Origin: CAYFQB01 sp964345225
GTDB lineage: Bacteria > Nitrospirota > Thermodesulfovibrionia > Thermodesulfovibrionales > UBA6898
Length of the DNA: 64,000 nucleotides
Assembly (NCBI GenBank): GCA_964345225.1
Contig: CAYFQB010000053.1
Location: forward strand, 207,144 to 271,143
Reading direction: 5' to 3'
Part shown: in pieces, positions 1 through 8,528 of the stretch
Layout: each line of letters begins with the position of its first letter
Numbering within the stretch: the stretch's first letter is position 1
The notes under the pieces: model-generated
The model's database searches: none
The model's input: only the letters and a program-made list of their open reading frames with translations
Told to the model about the DNA's origin: nothing
Translations under genes and position numbers: made by a program

Positions 1-586
1 GCTTTTCTGAATACTCCTTAGATCTTGCAAAAGAGAGTAATTTATCAAGAATCAGGCCAACTTCTATATTACTGCTTGATTCGAGTATTAAAGCAATAGC
101 ATATGAAAGAATCACCGCACCTTCCATGCCATGGGGATGGCTGTGAGTGATTGAGCTTGCAACTTCAACAGCTTCTCTCAGGCGCTCAATGTCATTCGAG
201 TAAAAGAGACCTAATGGTGCTACCCTCATGGCCGCTCCGTTACCAAAAGAACCCTGCTTAAAAACCATCCTGGTGGCTTCCTTCCAGTGAACTTTGTTAC
301 GAATCATATCAAGAATTGCTGCAGTGCCCGGACCATAGCCTCTGAATGGACGGTAATTTTTTACAAACCTCAGAGCCATATCATCGGGGTTCAAACCTTT
401 AGTGGCTATCAAGGATTCAGCAACTCCAATAGCCATCTCTGTGTCATCCGTATAAAGTAAAACTTCAGGCAGGTCTCTGTGGAAAACAGGCTTTACGCCG
501 GAGTAACTTCCTTCAAACGGAGCCCCTACTGCATCGCCAAGGGCAAGCCCTAACATACATCCCTTAAACCGCTCAATATTATCCAT
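1..586 (-). CDS. ADP-ribosylglycohydrolase family protein (3' part outside window)
   Basis: About 195 N-terminal residues are present; the C-terminus runs off the left edge. The translation begins MDNIERFKGCMLGLALGDAV and has the family hallmarks: the GxxxGxAxGDAxGxP start, a YTDDTEM segment (the TDDT metal-binding motif of DraG/ARH enzymes), GYGPGTA, GSFGNGAAMR and a THSHPHG motif. Enzymes of this family remove ADP-ribose from proteins or small molecules using two Mg2+ ions in the cytoplasm. The start ATG (584-586) is preceded by a GGGGGAAG Shine-Dalgarno. It is divergent from bioW. The exact substrate cannot be told from sequence; a DraG role in nitrogenase control is possible but no nif gene is in view. 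Confidence 0.85.
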   Translation of the reverse strand, partial: MDNIERFKGCMLGLALGDAVGAPFEGSYSGVKPVFHRDLPEVLLYTDDTEMAIGVAESLIATKGLNPDDMALRFVKNYRPFRGYGPGTAAILDMIRNKVHWKEATRMVFKQGSFGNGAAMRVAPLGLFYSNDIERLREAVEVASSITHSHPHGMEGAVILSYAIALILESSSNIEVGLILDKLLSFARSKEYSEK

Positions 587-763
587 AAAAACTTCCCCCA
601 GGCCCAATAATCTCTAAATATACTTTAAATTTAACGATTTTTCAAATCGAACTCTGATACCAATAAGTAATTAAAACAAAATTTGACCTTTACTATAAAA
701 ATCTCTCTATTTATCAATATAATCACGATTATTTTTCAGCAGTACTGTAGTATAATCTCAATT

Positions 764-1570
764 ATGTGGAGCATAAGGATGCGTGCTTCAAAGAGAAGCA
801 AATCGCAAATTTCTGAAATTCACATTTCAGGCGCTGAAGGAATCTATCAAGATTCAGAAGTAACCGCGGTTCTTAAGGCATATACAAAGAGGGCATTACT
901 ACATCCCAGAGGCAGACCTGAAAAAATAGTACTTACAATCGAAAAGATAACTCAGAAGCCTAAGGTTATCCCATCACTTCCAGTTACTACCCTGAAATGC
1001 AGTTCACCGTCTGAGGCAAAAAGGCTTATCAGGAAAATCCTTAATAAATTAGACATATCAGAAACAGCAGTTAATACAGCTTTTAATATCTTAAGCGGTA
1101 GTATAACAATGAGTGGAGCTTCAATTGTGCTTGCAGAATCCGGAAAGAGGGTTGAACCAGATATAGAAAGGGGCATTCGTGTCTCAAGGCTTGGTATCAA
1201 CAGGTCAACTGGAAGAACTCTCTCACTTAAACTTGAGAAATATGGTATTAACAATATAACAGTAAGAGAGGCCGTTATTCTTGCATCGAAGGTTGCTTCA
1301 TATAAACAGGTAGAAGCTGAACTCTGCATCTCGGATGATCCTTATTACTTAACTGGATATATATCTTCAAAGCAATTCGGATATGTTAGAATTCCAAATA
1401 TAAAGAGGAAGAGAGATAAGAAAGGCGGAAGGGTATTTTTCATGGAAGAGACAACGAATATCAACTCTGCAGTCAAATTCCTTGAAAAAACACCTGTAAT
1501 AATTGGTAAAGTCTCTGAATGCAGTGGGATATTTTCTTTAGATGAATTCTTTAATCGTTATAATAAGTAA
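764..1570 (+). CDS. bioW: 6-carboxyhexanoate-CoA ligase (pimeloyl-CoA synthetase) BioW
   Basis: 268 residues, close to the usual length of about 260. It makes pimeloyl-CoA from pimelate, ATP and CoA, the first step of the BioW route to biotin. The family signatures line up by eye with the Bacillus protein: WSIRMRAS at the start, HISGAEG, HPRGRP, RGIRVSRLG, ELCISDDPYYLTGY and GGRVFF near the end. An upstream in-frame ATG at 683 would add a hydrophobic stretch absent from the family, so the start at 764 is preferred. A TATAAT (751-756) ends 7 nt before this ATG and there is no Shine-Dalgarno, so the message may be leaderless. It overlaps the following lipid kinase gene by 29 bp. The later biotin genes are not in this window; accB and accC, whose products use biotin, are. 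Confidence 0.9.
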   Translation: MWSIRMRASKRSKSQISEIHISGAEGIYQDSEVTAVLKAYTKRALLHPRGRPEKIVLTIEKITQKPKVIPSLPVTTLKCSSPSEAKRLIRKILNKLDISETAVNTAFNILSGSITMSGASIVLAESGKRVEPDIERGIRVSRLGINRSTGRTLSLKLEKYGINNITVREAVILASKVASYKQVEAELCISDDPYYLTGYISSKQFGYVRIPNIKRKRDKKGGRVFFMEETTNINSAVKFLEKTPVIIGKVSECSGIFSLDEFFNRYNK

Positions 1571-2426
1571 CCCTGCTTCAAGAAAGTCAACTGTAAAAAA
1601 GATTAAGCTTGCGTCTGATTTTCTCCGGGGAAAAGGCTTTGATACAGAGATACTATCTACTGAAAAAATGGGAGATGCAAAGCTTCTTGCACGTGAATCC
1701 ATCAGTAAAGAACCTTTCTTAATAATTTCTGCCGGGGGCGACGGGACTGTCAATGAGGTTATAAACGGCCTTGCCGGGTCTGATACTCCTGTAGCTTTAC
1801 TCCCTCTTGGAACAACAAATGTTCTTGCAAAGGAACTCTCAATACCTGAAAATATCAACGGCGCATTAGAGGCTGCTATCTCAAAGACACCTCAAAAAGT
1901 TTCTCTAGGAAGAATTGAGCTTATCGATGCTCCAGCACCTGTCATTCGTTACTTCTGTTTAATGGCAGGCATAGGTTTTGACGGTAAAACAGTACACGAT
2001 GTAAATACATCATTTAAAAAAATCTCAGGCAAGACCGCATATATATTTAGCGGGTTAAGAAATTTCTTAAATTATTCCCCGAATGAACTCTTTCTTAATA
2101 TAGACGGCAGGGAATACTCTGGCTATTGTACAATCATAGGCAAGGCAAGCAAATATGGAGGCAATTTCATGGTTACCCCCGATGCTAATCTCACTGAACC
2201 AGATCTTTATACTGTTATCTTTAAAGGGAGGAAACGTACTGACCTGTTAAGATATGTCTTTGGGATATTAAGAGGCACTCACCTGAAAAATGATGACATT
2301 GTATATCTGAAATCCTCAAATATAGAAATACTCGGTAACGCACATATACAGATAGACGGTGATTATCTTGGTGTTACTCCTGCAAAAATATCTGTCGAAA
2401 AAGATCTGGTTAGGCTTGTTTATTAA
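1542..2426 (+). CDS. Diacylglycerol kinase-family lipid kinase (YegS/DagK type)
   Basis: 294 residues with the DAGK catalytic fold of the LCB5/YegS/BmrU family: an NPASR loop at residues 10-14, the nucleotide-binding GGDGTVNEV at 65-73 and LPLGTTNVLA at 87-96. The C-terminal beta-rich half includes the IQIDGDYLG element typical of the family. Members phosphorylate diacylglycerol or another lipid at the inner membrane face. The gene overlaps bioW by 29 bp, so the two are probably translated from one message. Its stop is 1 bp from the end of the convergent mnmA, leaving no room for a separate terminator. The lipid substrate is not predictable. Confidence 0.88.
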   Translation: MNSLIVIISNPASRKSTVKKIKLASDFLRGKGFDTEILSTEKMGDAKLLARESISKEPFLIISAGGDGTVNEVINGLAGSDTPVALLPLGTTNVLAKELSIPENINGALEAAISKTPQKVSLGRIELIDAPAPVIRYFCLMAGIGFDGKTVHDVNTSFKKISGKTAYIFSGLRNFLNYSPNELFLNIDGREYSGYCTIIGKASKYGGNFMVTPDANLTEPDLYTVIFKGRKRTDLLRYVFGILRGTHLKNDDIVYLKSSNIEILGNAHIQIDGDYLGVTPAKISVEKDLVRLVY

Positions 2427-2427
2427 T

Positions 2428-3528
2428 TTAACCCACAATTATACCGCCGCCTATTACCATGTCACCATCATAAAACACAGCGCTCTGACCAGGTGCAGGT
2501 GCCCACTGAGGTTTATCGAATGTTACTTTAACCCGTTCATCAAAAATCTCTACAGATGCCGGTTTATCTTCCATCATGGATCGTACCCTGACAGTTGCTC
2601 TGAACAGATTGGAGCCCGGCTTTAACAGCCAGTTTAGTTTATCTACAAAAAACTCCTTTATCATTGCATCTTCTTTAGATCCTATGTATATTGCATTCTT
2701 AATGGTATCAATTTTAGTAACATAGTAAGGTTCAGGAGAAGATATACCAATACCCTTTCTCTGTCCAATTGTATAGCAGTAAATGCCTTTATGGGTCCCG
2801 AGCACCCTGCCATGCCTGTCAATTATCGGGCCTGGCCTGCCTGAAACAGGAGAAAGTTTCTCAATAAACTTAAAGTAATTTCTGTCCTCTATAAAACATA
2901 TCTCCTGACTCTCCTGCCTGTATGCAGCAGGGAGCTTCAAGGAGCGTGCAATTCTCCTGACGTCTTCTTTTCTGTAATCACCTAGAGGCAGAATCAATCT
3001 CTTGAGTTCATCATGTTTCAAAACATATAGAACATAAGACTGGTCTTTTTTGGAATCAATACCTTTCAACAGTAAAGGTTGGCGGGCAAATGATTCCTGA
3101 TTTAACTTGTTACTTGTTACTTGAGAGCCGGTATTTTCTTTAATCCTGGCATAATGGCCTGTTGCGAAGTATTCGGCACCCGTCTTTTCAGCTTCGTTAA
3201 GAAGAAAAGGAAACTTTATATACTTGTTGCAGAGGATACAAGGGTTTGGGGTTATGCCTTCTGAATATAAATCAACAAAAGGCTCGATCACTTCTTCTAT
3301 GAACTCTTCTCTTACATCTATTGCAGTATGTCTAATTCCTAAACTTTCAGCGGTCTTTGATGCAACATACGTTGCTTCGAGGGAGCAACATGTTGTAAAA
3401 TTGCTTCTGTTTCTTGCCTCCCAAAGAATAAAGCTAATTCCTTCAACTTCAAATCCTCGCTGTTTCAGGATATATGCAGATACACTCGAGTCAACCCCCC
3501 CGCTCATTCCAACAATTACTTTGTGCAT
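2428..3528 (-). CDS. mnmA: tRNA-specific 2-thiouridylase MnmA
   Basis: 366 residues, normal family length. It thiolates U34 of tRNA-Lys/Glu/Gln, activating the base with ATP and taking persulfide sulfur. The PP-loop SGGVDSS is at residues 9-15. The catalytic cysteine pair is visible: C100 in NPCILCNKYIKF and C211 in RQESQEICFI. The C-terminal beta-barrel is present (APGQSAVFYDGD). An extra CC pair (47-48) and C97 are not part of the usual catalytic set. It is transcribed on the minus strand 27 bp after aspS, probably in the rluB-aspS-mnmA operon. Confidence 0.95.
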   Translation of the reverse strand: MHKVIVGMSGGVDSSVSAYILKQRGFEVEGISFILWEARNRSNFTTCCSLEATYVASKTAESLGIRHTAIDVREEFIEEVIEPFVDLYSEGITPNPCILCNKYIKFPFLLNEAEKTGAEYFATGHYARIKENTGSQVTSNKLNQESFARQPLLLKGIDSKKDQSYVLYVLKHDELKRLILPLGDYRKEDVRRIARSLKLPAAYRQESQEICFIEDRNYFKFIEKLSPVSGRPGPIIDRHGRVLGTHKGIYCYTIGQRKGIGISSPEPYYVTKIDTIKNAIYIGSKEDAMIKEFFVDKLNWLLKPGSNLFRATVRVRSMMEDKPASVEIFDERVKVTFDKPQWAPAPGQSAVFYDGDMVIGGGIIVG

Positions 3529-3555
3529 ATATTAATATAACAAAAGCTTAAAGTT

Positions 3556-5403
3556 TTACTCTTCAGCTACTACATCCGTCTTGATATAAAGCTCCTTGAG
3601 CTGTTTTGGTTCAACTTTTGAAGGAGCACCGGACATCAAGCAGAATGCCTTTTGAGTCTTTGGAAAGGCAATTACATCCCTTATTGACGTTGCACCGACC
3701 ATTAGCATCACAAGCCTGTCGAGACCTAGTGCAATTCCACCATGAGGTGGTGCTCCATACTGAAGTGCATCAAGCAGAAATCCAAATTTAACCCTTGCCT
3801 CTTCATCAGAGATATTAAGTATCTCAAACATTCTCTTTTGAACAGCATTATTGTGTATACGTATACTGCCACCACCGATCTCGCATCCGTTCAATACAAT
3901 ATCATATGACTTTGCCCTTACAGAACTTAGAATTTTAAAGTCATTATATTCGGAGGACCCCGACTTCATTTCGTGACCTGAAAGAGATGAGAGAGAACTG
4001 ATATTTTTGACATCTACAGAGAATATTTTCTCTAAGTCATCATCTACAGGGGAGGTAAACGGATGATGCATCGTCTGGAATCTCTTTTCCTCGTCATCCC
4101 ATTCAAGTAGAGGGAAATCGGTTATCCAGGCAAATTTATATCCTGGCTGAATCAGATTGAGCCTATTTCCAAACTCAAGCCTCATGCGTCCCAATACATC
4201 ATAGACTACCTGAGGCTTATCAGCAACAAAAAGCATCAGATCACCATCTTCAGCCATAAGTCTTTCAGCCATGTTACTCAAGATCTCTTCAGGAAAGAAT
4301 TTTTTTATTGGAGATTCAAAACCATTTTTTACCTTTATCCATGCAATCCCTTTCGCACCAAAAGACTGTGCCTCTGACACAAGCAAATCTATCTCCCTTC
4401 TTGAGAGCTTTGCCATGCCTTTACCATTTATCGCCTTTACCATGCCTCCTGACTGAATTTCATCAAGAAATACCTGAAATTTTCCATTTTCTGCGAGGTC
4501 TGCCATATCTCTAAGTTCAAGGCCGAATCTTAAATCAGGCTTGTCACTACCAAACCTCTCCATCGACTCATGGAAACTGAATCTCTGAAAAGGTGTTTTA
4601 ATATCTGTTTCAAGAATCCCCTTGAAAAGTTCTTTCAACATGTTTTCTATAACTTCAATAATTTCCTCTCTGTCAGCAAAAGACATCTCGAGATCAATCT
4701 GTGTGAACTCGGGTTGACGGTCAGCCCTCAGGTCTTCATCACGAAAGCACTTCACTATCTGGAAATACTTTTCAAAACCTGCAACCATCAATATCTGTTT
4801 GAAGAGTTGGGGTGACTGCGGTAATGCGTAAAAGTGTCCTGGATTTAGACGGCTTGGCACAATGTAATCCCTTGCACCTTCAGGTGTCGACTTCGTAAGT
4901 ATCGGGGTTTCTATTTCAAGGAAGCCTTTCGCATCCAGGTAGTCCCTTATCAGCTTTATAATTCGGTGGCGCGTGATAAGATTCTTCTGCATTTCAGGCC
5001 GTCTCAGGTCAAGATACCTGTGCTTCAGCCTCAGTACATCACCAGCATCAGCTGCCTCTTCCATACTGAAAGGCAGGGGTAAAGCCTCGTTTAGAATCTC
5101 TAACTTATGTACATACATTTCGAACATACCAGTAGGGATGTTCGGATTTTCTGTGCCTTCTGGCCTTTTCCTAATCTCGCCTGTAGCAGATATAACATAT
5201 TCAGCCCTTAGATTATGTGCCTCTTTGTGTAAATCACCCGCCACATCAGGGCTAAATACGATCTGGCATATACCGCTCCTGTCCCTTAGGTCTATAAATA
5301 TAAGTCCTCCATGATCTCTTCTTCTAAAAACCCAGCCTGTGATCGTTATTACAGAACCTAAGTCGGTCTCTTTTATCCCGCCACAATTTTTATCACGAAT
5401 CAC
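3556..5403 (-). CDS. aspS: Aspartate-tRNA ligase (bacterial type)
   Basis: 615 residues, the bacterial length that includes the inserted GAD domain. It charges tRNA-Asp, and in organisms lacking asparaginyl-tRNA synthetase also tRNA-Asn; which applies here cannot be told. The N-terminal OB fold (TITGWVFRRRDHGGLIFIDL), class II motif 2 (FRDEDLRADRQPEFTQIDLE) and motif 3 (GIALGLDRLVML) are clear. Its start overlaps the stop of the upstream rluB-like gene by 4 bp (ATGA type), showing translational coupling. mnmA follows 27 bp downstream. Confidence 0.96.
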   Translation of the reverse strand: MIRDKNCGGIKETDLGSVITITGWVFRRRDHGGLIFIDLRDRSGICQIVFSPDVAGDLHKEAHNLRAEYVISATGEIRKRPEGTENPNIPTGMFEMYVHKLEILNEALPLPFSMEEAADAGDVLRLKHRYLDLRRPEMQKNLITRHRIIKLIRDYLDAKGFLEIETPILTKSTPEGARDYIVPSRLNPGHFYALPQSPQLFKQILMVAGFEKYFQIVKCFRDEDLRADRQPEFTQIDLEMSFADREEIIEVIENMLKELFKGILETDIKTPFQRFSFHESMERFGSDKPDLRFGLELRDMADLAENGKFQVFLDEIQSGGMVKAINGKGMAKLSRREIDLLVSEAQSFGAKGIAWIKVKNGFESPIKKFFPEEILSNMAERLMAEDGDLMLFVADKPQVVYDVLGRMRLEFGNRLNLIQPGYKFAWITDFPLLEWDDEEKRFQTMHHPFTSPVDDDLEKIFSVDVKNISSLSSLSGHEMKSGSSEYNDFKILSSVRAKSYDIVLNGCEIGGGSIRIHNNAVQKRMFEILNISDEEARVKFGFLLDALQYGAPPHGGIALGLDRLVMLMVGATSIRDVIAFPKTQKAFCLMSGAPSKVEPKQLKELYIKTDVVAEE

Positions 5404-6131
5404 GCTGCATCCTCAATTCTCAGCTCCTTGATCATCCTTTTCCTCTCATCAGCGGTAAGATGTCTGTATGTCCCGGGACTTATCCCTCTCATCTCTATAC
5501 CATTAATCCTTGTCCTGACCAATCTGATTACCGGATGCCCTAACCTTTCGAACATCCTCCTTATCTGCCGCTTTTTTCCTTCATATATCATCATCTCGAT
5601 CCATGAATTATTTCTGGTATTCCGCAACCATCTCACCTTTGCAGGTGCTGTTACACCCCTGTCAATCCTTATGCCTGTCCTCAGCTTATTCAACTCTTCC
5701 TCTTCGATGAACCCCTTTACCTTTACAAGATACGTCTTGGATATCTTTTTTGAGGGATGTAAAACTGCATGTGCCAGATCACCATCATTAGTAAGCAAAA
5801 GCATTCCCTCCGAATCATAATCCAGTCTCCCTACAGGGAAAACCCTCTGCTTTATTCCTTTCAAAAAATCTTTTACAGTAGGTCTTCCCCGGGGATCATC
5901 CAGCGATGTTATTACACCTCTTGGCTTGTTGAAAATAAGGTAGACCTTTTTTTCGTTTCCGACGATCAGTTTGCCGTCAACTTTAATATAATCTTTTGTA
6001 GGGTCTGCCTTCATTCCAATAGTTGCGATTCTGCCATTTACGGTTACACGTCCTTCCAAGATAATCTCTTCTGCCTTTCTGCGCGAAGCGATCCCCATCT
6101 CTGCAATTATCTTCTGAAGACGCTGCTCCAT
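5400..6131 (-). CDS. rluB: Pseudouridine synthase, RsuA/RluB family
   Basis: 243 residues from the preferred start MEQRLQKIIAEMGIASRRKA. An upstream in-frame ATG at 6170 would add 13 residues that do not belong to the S4 domain. An N-terminal S4 RNA-binding domain (residues about 1-60) is followed by the catalytic domain with GRLDYDSEGMLLLTNDGDL, whose aspartate in RLD is the nucleophile of this family, and the IRRMFERLGHPVIRLVRTRI C-terminal signature. It isomerises one uridine in rRNA; RluB (23S) is more likely than RsuA by general resemblance, but the target is not certain. No Shine-Dalgarno precedes the ATG, so it is a possible leaderless start. Confidence 0.85.
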   Translation of the reverse strand: MEQRLQKIIAEMGIASRRKAEEIILEGRVTVNGRIATIGMKADPTKDYIKVDGKLIVGNEKKVYLIFNKPRGVITSLDDPRGRPTVKDFLKGIKQRVFPVGRLDYDSEGMLLLTNDGDLAHAVLHPSKKISKTYLVKVKGFIEEEELNKLRTGIRIDRGVTAPAKVRWLRNTRNNSWIEMMIYEGKKRQIRRMFERLGHPVIRLVRTRINGIEMRGISPGTYRHLTADERKRMIKELRIEDAA

Positions 6132-6528
6132 ATAGGTATAAATAATAACATAAATACAAGAATATACCATACAGTCCCGCCTTCAAGGTAGTGTAGTGTC
6201 AAGTGATATGCACTATAATCCCGAAATATGTTATAATTTTACTAGTTGCCAGAAGTTTTTTGATCATAATGCCGCAAAAAACTTTTAGCTTTGGGGGCCT
6301 TTTAAAATTGTCAGTTCACTGAGACTTCAGTTTAATCACAGCAGATAAACAATATTCTGCCATCCAGAAGCAAAGGGGTTAAGCCCCCTTGACGAGGATT
6401 ATGCAGCTAGCTTTGTTATCGAAAAAGGTCCAAAGGGGCCCAAAGTAATTAATGTGACAAAATTATAATTGACTCACTGAGAAAATTGCCCTTGCATATA
6501 GGGGAGATTTTATTTTTTAGAGGAGATC
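6132..6528. other. 397-bp intergenic region, possible structured leader of the next gene
   Basis: No open frame looks coding. Two TATAAT hexamers (6214-6219 and 6232-6237) lie on the plus strand. Just after them is an inverted repeat AAGTTTTTTG...CAAAAAACTTT (about 6254-6285). Further on are a GGGGTTAAGCCCC hairpin (about 6375-6392) and a GGTCCAAAGGGGCCC element (about 6427-6441). If transcription starts near 6245, the gene at 6529 has a leader of almost 300 nt. I could not match it to a known riboswitch class. Confidence 0.4.
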
Positions 6529-6912
6529 ATGGCATATAAGGATAATCATACCGCAAAGATTGATTTTAAAAAGCAACAGATGGATGCCGTGGGTTTGGTT
6601 TCCGAGCGCTTTCCAGAAGTCAACAGCATAGTGATACAAATGACATACCTCACAAAAGGATTGAATACAGTCCTTATGCTTCGAACTGTATACATCTTCC
6701 CTACCTCCCATGCGTATTTCAATATGGACTGTATGACAAAAGGCTGCAATAACGGGGGCTTTGACCTGACCCCGATTATTAAGGGTATGGTCAAAAAACA
6801 TCAGAAAATGAAGAGAGGAAACCTTGTCTGCAGTGGGAAAAACGCCGATACTGCTTCAGACCATGCAAACGTCAACTACGAGGTCACCATAGAGTTCAAC
6901 AAAAAGACTTGA
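6529..6912 (+). CDS. Conserved-looking hypothetical protein with Cys motif
   Basis: 127 residues, no recognised family. A good Shine-Dalgarno (GAGGAG) sits 3 nt before the ATG, which supports real coding. The chain has a DCMTKGCNNGGFD segment with two cysteines and a further cysteine in GNLVCSGKN, possibly a metal site or disulfide. No signal peptide or membrane segment is seen. Positions 17-60 look like a beta-rich core (VNSIVIQMTYL, NTVLMLRTVYIF). It stands alone between divergent or convergent genes, behind a long untranslated stretch. Function unknown. Confidence 0.7.
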   Translation: MAYKDNHTAKIDFKKQQMDAVGLVSERFPEVNSIVIQMTYLTKGLNTVLMLRTVYIFPTSHAYFNMDCMTKGCNNGGFDLTPIIKGMVKKHQKMKRGNLVCSGKNADTASDHANVNYEVTIEFNKKT

Positions 6913-6960
6913 CAGCCATTCCTTATCACCATTTTCAGCTCATACAGTTCAATCTAAATC

Positions 6961-7155
6961 TCAGGCATTTTTCCTGAACCTCTGGGTCTTCAGCCTTTTC
7001 TTCATCGCTTCTCTGCGTTTTCTTTTCTCTTTTACAGAGGGTTTTTCATAAAAACTTCTCTGTTTGAACTCTCTGAATAGCCCTTCCTTCTGAAGCTGGC
7101 GTTTAAGGGATTTCAGCGCTTTTTCTACATCATTTCCATAAACTTTTATATCCAA
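6961..7155 (-). CDS. rpsU: 30S ribosomal protein S21
   Basis: 64 residues, the usual size. The sequence starts MDIKVYGNDVEKALKSLKRQ and carries the family FREFKQRSFYEKPS core and a very basic tail (KEKRKRREAMKKRLKTQRFRKN). S21 sits near the anti-Shine-Dalgarno end of 16S rRNA and helps initiation. It is transcribed alone on the minus strand. Its leader contains an intrinsic-terminator hairpin between promoter and gene (7283-7312), suggesting attenuation. Confidence 0.95.
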   Translation of the reverse strand: MDIKVYGNDVEKALKSLKRQLQKEGLFREFKQRSFYEKPSVKEKRKRREAMKKRLKTQRFRKNA

Positions 7156-7282
7156 AATAGTTTATCTCCATCCTCTCCCCGTACTCTATTACCTTCAAAA
7201 ACGTCTCTTCAGCTACCAAAAGCTCGCCTTTCTCTCGGCTGCGGCAGCTTTGCCTCGGAAACGGAAAACTAGAAAAATAAAA

Positions 7283-7312
7283 AACCCCAGAGCTTTCAAA
7301 GTCTCTGAGGTT
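7283..7312 (-). terminator. Attenuator-like hairpin in the rpsU leader
   Basis: On the minus strand, AACCTCAGAG and CTCTGGGGTT form a 10-nt arm stem with one mismatch around a 10-nt loop, followed at once by TTTTTTATTTTT. This is a classic intrinsic terminator. No gene lies upstream of it on this strand, so it interrupts the rpsU transcript about 130 nt before the start codon. A small AACTTTTAAAGTT palindrome just upstream could compete in folding. Confidence 0.65.
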
Positions 7313-7339
7313 CCCATAACTTTAAAAGTTTGTAAAATA

Positions 7340-7368
7340 AATATAGCATAATGATATTAAAATGTAAA
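7340..7368 (-). promoter_or_regulatory. Promoter of rpsU
   Basis: On the minus strand: TTTACA, 17-bp spacer, TATATT with an extended -10 TG (TGCTATATT). Predicted start is near 7333, about 20 nt before the terminator-like hairpin. Confidence 0.6.
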
Positions 7369-7491
7369 TAATGAGTTCAAAATGGAGACATTCTATTTCA
7401 AATTTCTTTCCCAACTCTCATTAATAACAATTAACTTTTCTATATCAAAATATAAACATAAAAGATGAATTTACTGTAAAATTATCTGAAG

Positions 7492-8418
7492 ATGAAAAAA
7501 TTCGAATTCCATATTAATGCAGCTGACGCTGGCAAAAGAATCGATATTAAAATATCGGAATTGTCTGGTCTTACCCGCTCGCAGATTCAGCGTCTGATAG
7601 AGAAAGGTTTTCTGAGAGTTAACAATTTTAAAACCAAACCAAATTACAAAACAAAAACCGGTGACCTCATTTATGTAGAAATCCCTGATGAGCTACGGAA
7701 TCTAACACCTGAGAATATACCGGTTGATATACTTTATATGGATGATTTCATTGCAGTTGTGAACAAGCCATCAGGTATGGTTGTTTATCCAGCCGCTGGT
7801 CACAGCAGCGGGACACTTTTGAATGCCATTGCCTATCACAGCAGAAAGCTTTCATCTGTTGGAGCACCGTTACGAGCAGGAATCGTGCACAGGCTTGATA
7901 AGGATACATCCGGTGTATTGGTGGTAGCACTCGATGACGGGGCATACTACAACCTAATCGAACAATTCAAAAAAAGGACGATAAAGAAGATATATAAAGT
8001 AATCGTTTCCGGTAATTTAAAGGCTGACAAGGGAGAAATATCAAAAAGAATCGGCCGCTCAGTGTCAGACAGAAAGAAAATGTCAACAAAGGTCAGAAAA
8101 GGTAAAGAGGCTTTAACAACATGGAAAGTAACCGAAAGATTCAAGGATGCCACATGCTTAGAAGTAAGGCTTGAGACCGGAAGAACACACCAGATCAGGG
8201 TTCATTTTGCATCTGCCGGCCACCCTGTGCTTGGAGATAAAACCTATGGCAGGAAAACCTTCCTTGATATAAAAAAGAAAAAAATCATTTTCCCCAGACA
8301 TATGCTACATGCCGAATTACTGGGCTTTCATCATCCAATGACTGGAAAGTATATGGAATTCAAAAGTGCCCTGCCTCAAGATATGAAAGAGAATATTAAT
8401 GAGCTGAGAGATAATTGA
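7492..8418 (+). CDS. rluD: Ribosomal large subunit pseudouridine synthase RluD family
   Basis: 308 residues, normal RluA/RluD length. An N-terminal S4 domain (residues about 14-70, SGLTRSQIQRLIEKG) precedes the catalytic domain with HRLDKDTSG at 133-141; the aspartate of RLD (136) is the nucleophile. RLETGRTHQIRVH and HMLHAELLGFHHP complete the family pattern. It converts uridines of 23S rRNA helix 69 if it is a true RluD. The start lacks a Shine-Dalgarno and a TAAAAT (7477-7482) ends 9 nt before the ATG, so the leader must be very short. A palindromic repeat follows 44 bp after the stop. Confidence 0.88.
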   Translation: MKKFEFHINAADAGKRIDIKISELSGLTRSQIQRLIEKGFLRVNNFKTKPNYKTKTGDLIYVEIPDELRNLTPENIPVDILYMDDFIAVVNKPSGMVVYPAAGHSSGTLLNAIAYHSRKLSSVGAPLRAGIVHRLDKDTSGVLVVALDDGAYYNLIEQFKKRTIKKIYKVIVSGNLKADKGEISKRIGRSVSDRKKMSTKVRKGKEALTTWKVTERFKDATCLEVRLETGRTHQIRVHFASAGHPVLGDKTYGRKTFLDIKKKKIIFPRHMLHAELLGFHHPMTGKYMEFKSALPQDMKENINELRDN

Positions 8419-8461
8419 GAATCTCTTTTCTGCAAACACATTGCAATGAAACTTTTTGACG

Positions 8462-8508
8462 GTAAACCCCGTTAGAAGAAAATATCAACACTTTCTAAAC
8501 GGGGTAAA
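8462..8508. repeat. Dispersed palindromic repeat, ACCCCGTTAGAA family (copy 1)
   Basis: Arms GTAAACCCCGTTAGAAG and CTTTCTAAACGGGGTAAAT flank a short AT-rich loop. The copy at 51249-51296 is nearly its exact reverse complement. It lies between rluD and the beta-CASP gene and may form a stem-loop at the rluD mRNA end. Confidence 0.8.
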
Positions 8509-8528
8509 TTTATATGGTATAATTTTAA

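Noticed and set aside
683..763. Upstream ATG extending bioW by 27 residues
   Set aside because: The added hydrophobic stretch is absent from BioW, which begins with the SVRMRAS-type motif found at 764.
6517..6801. 94-residue minus frame opposite the gene at 6529
   Set aside because: It is an antisense shadow; the plus-strand gene has the ribosome site.
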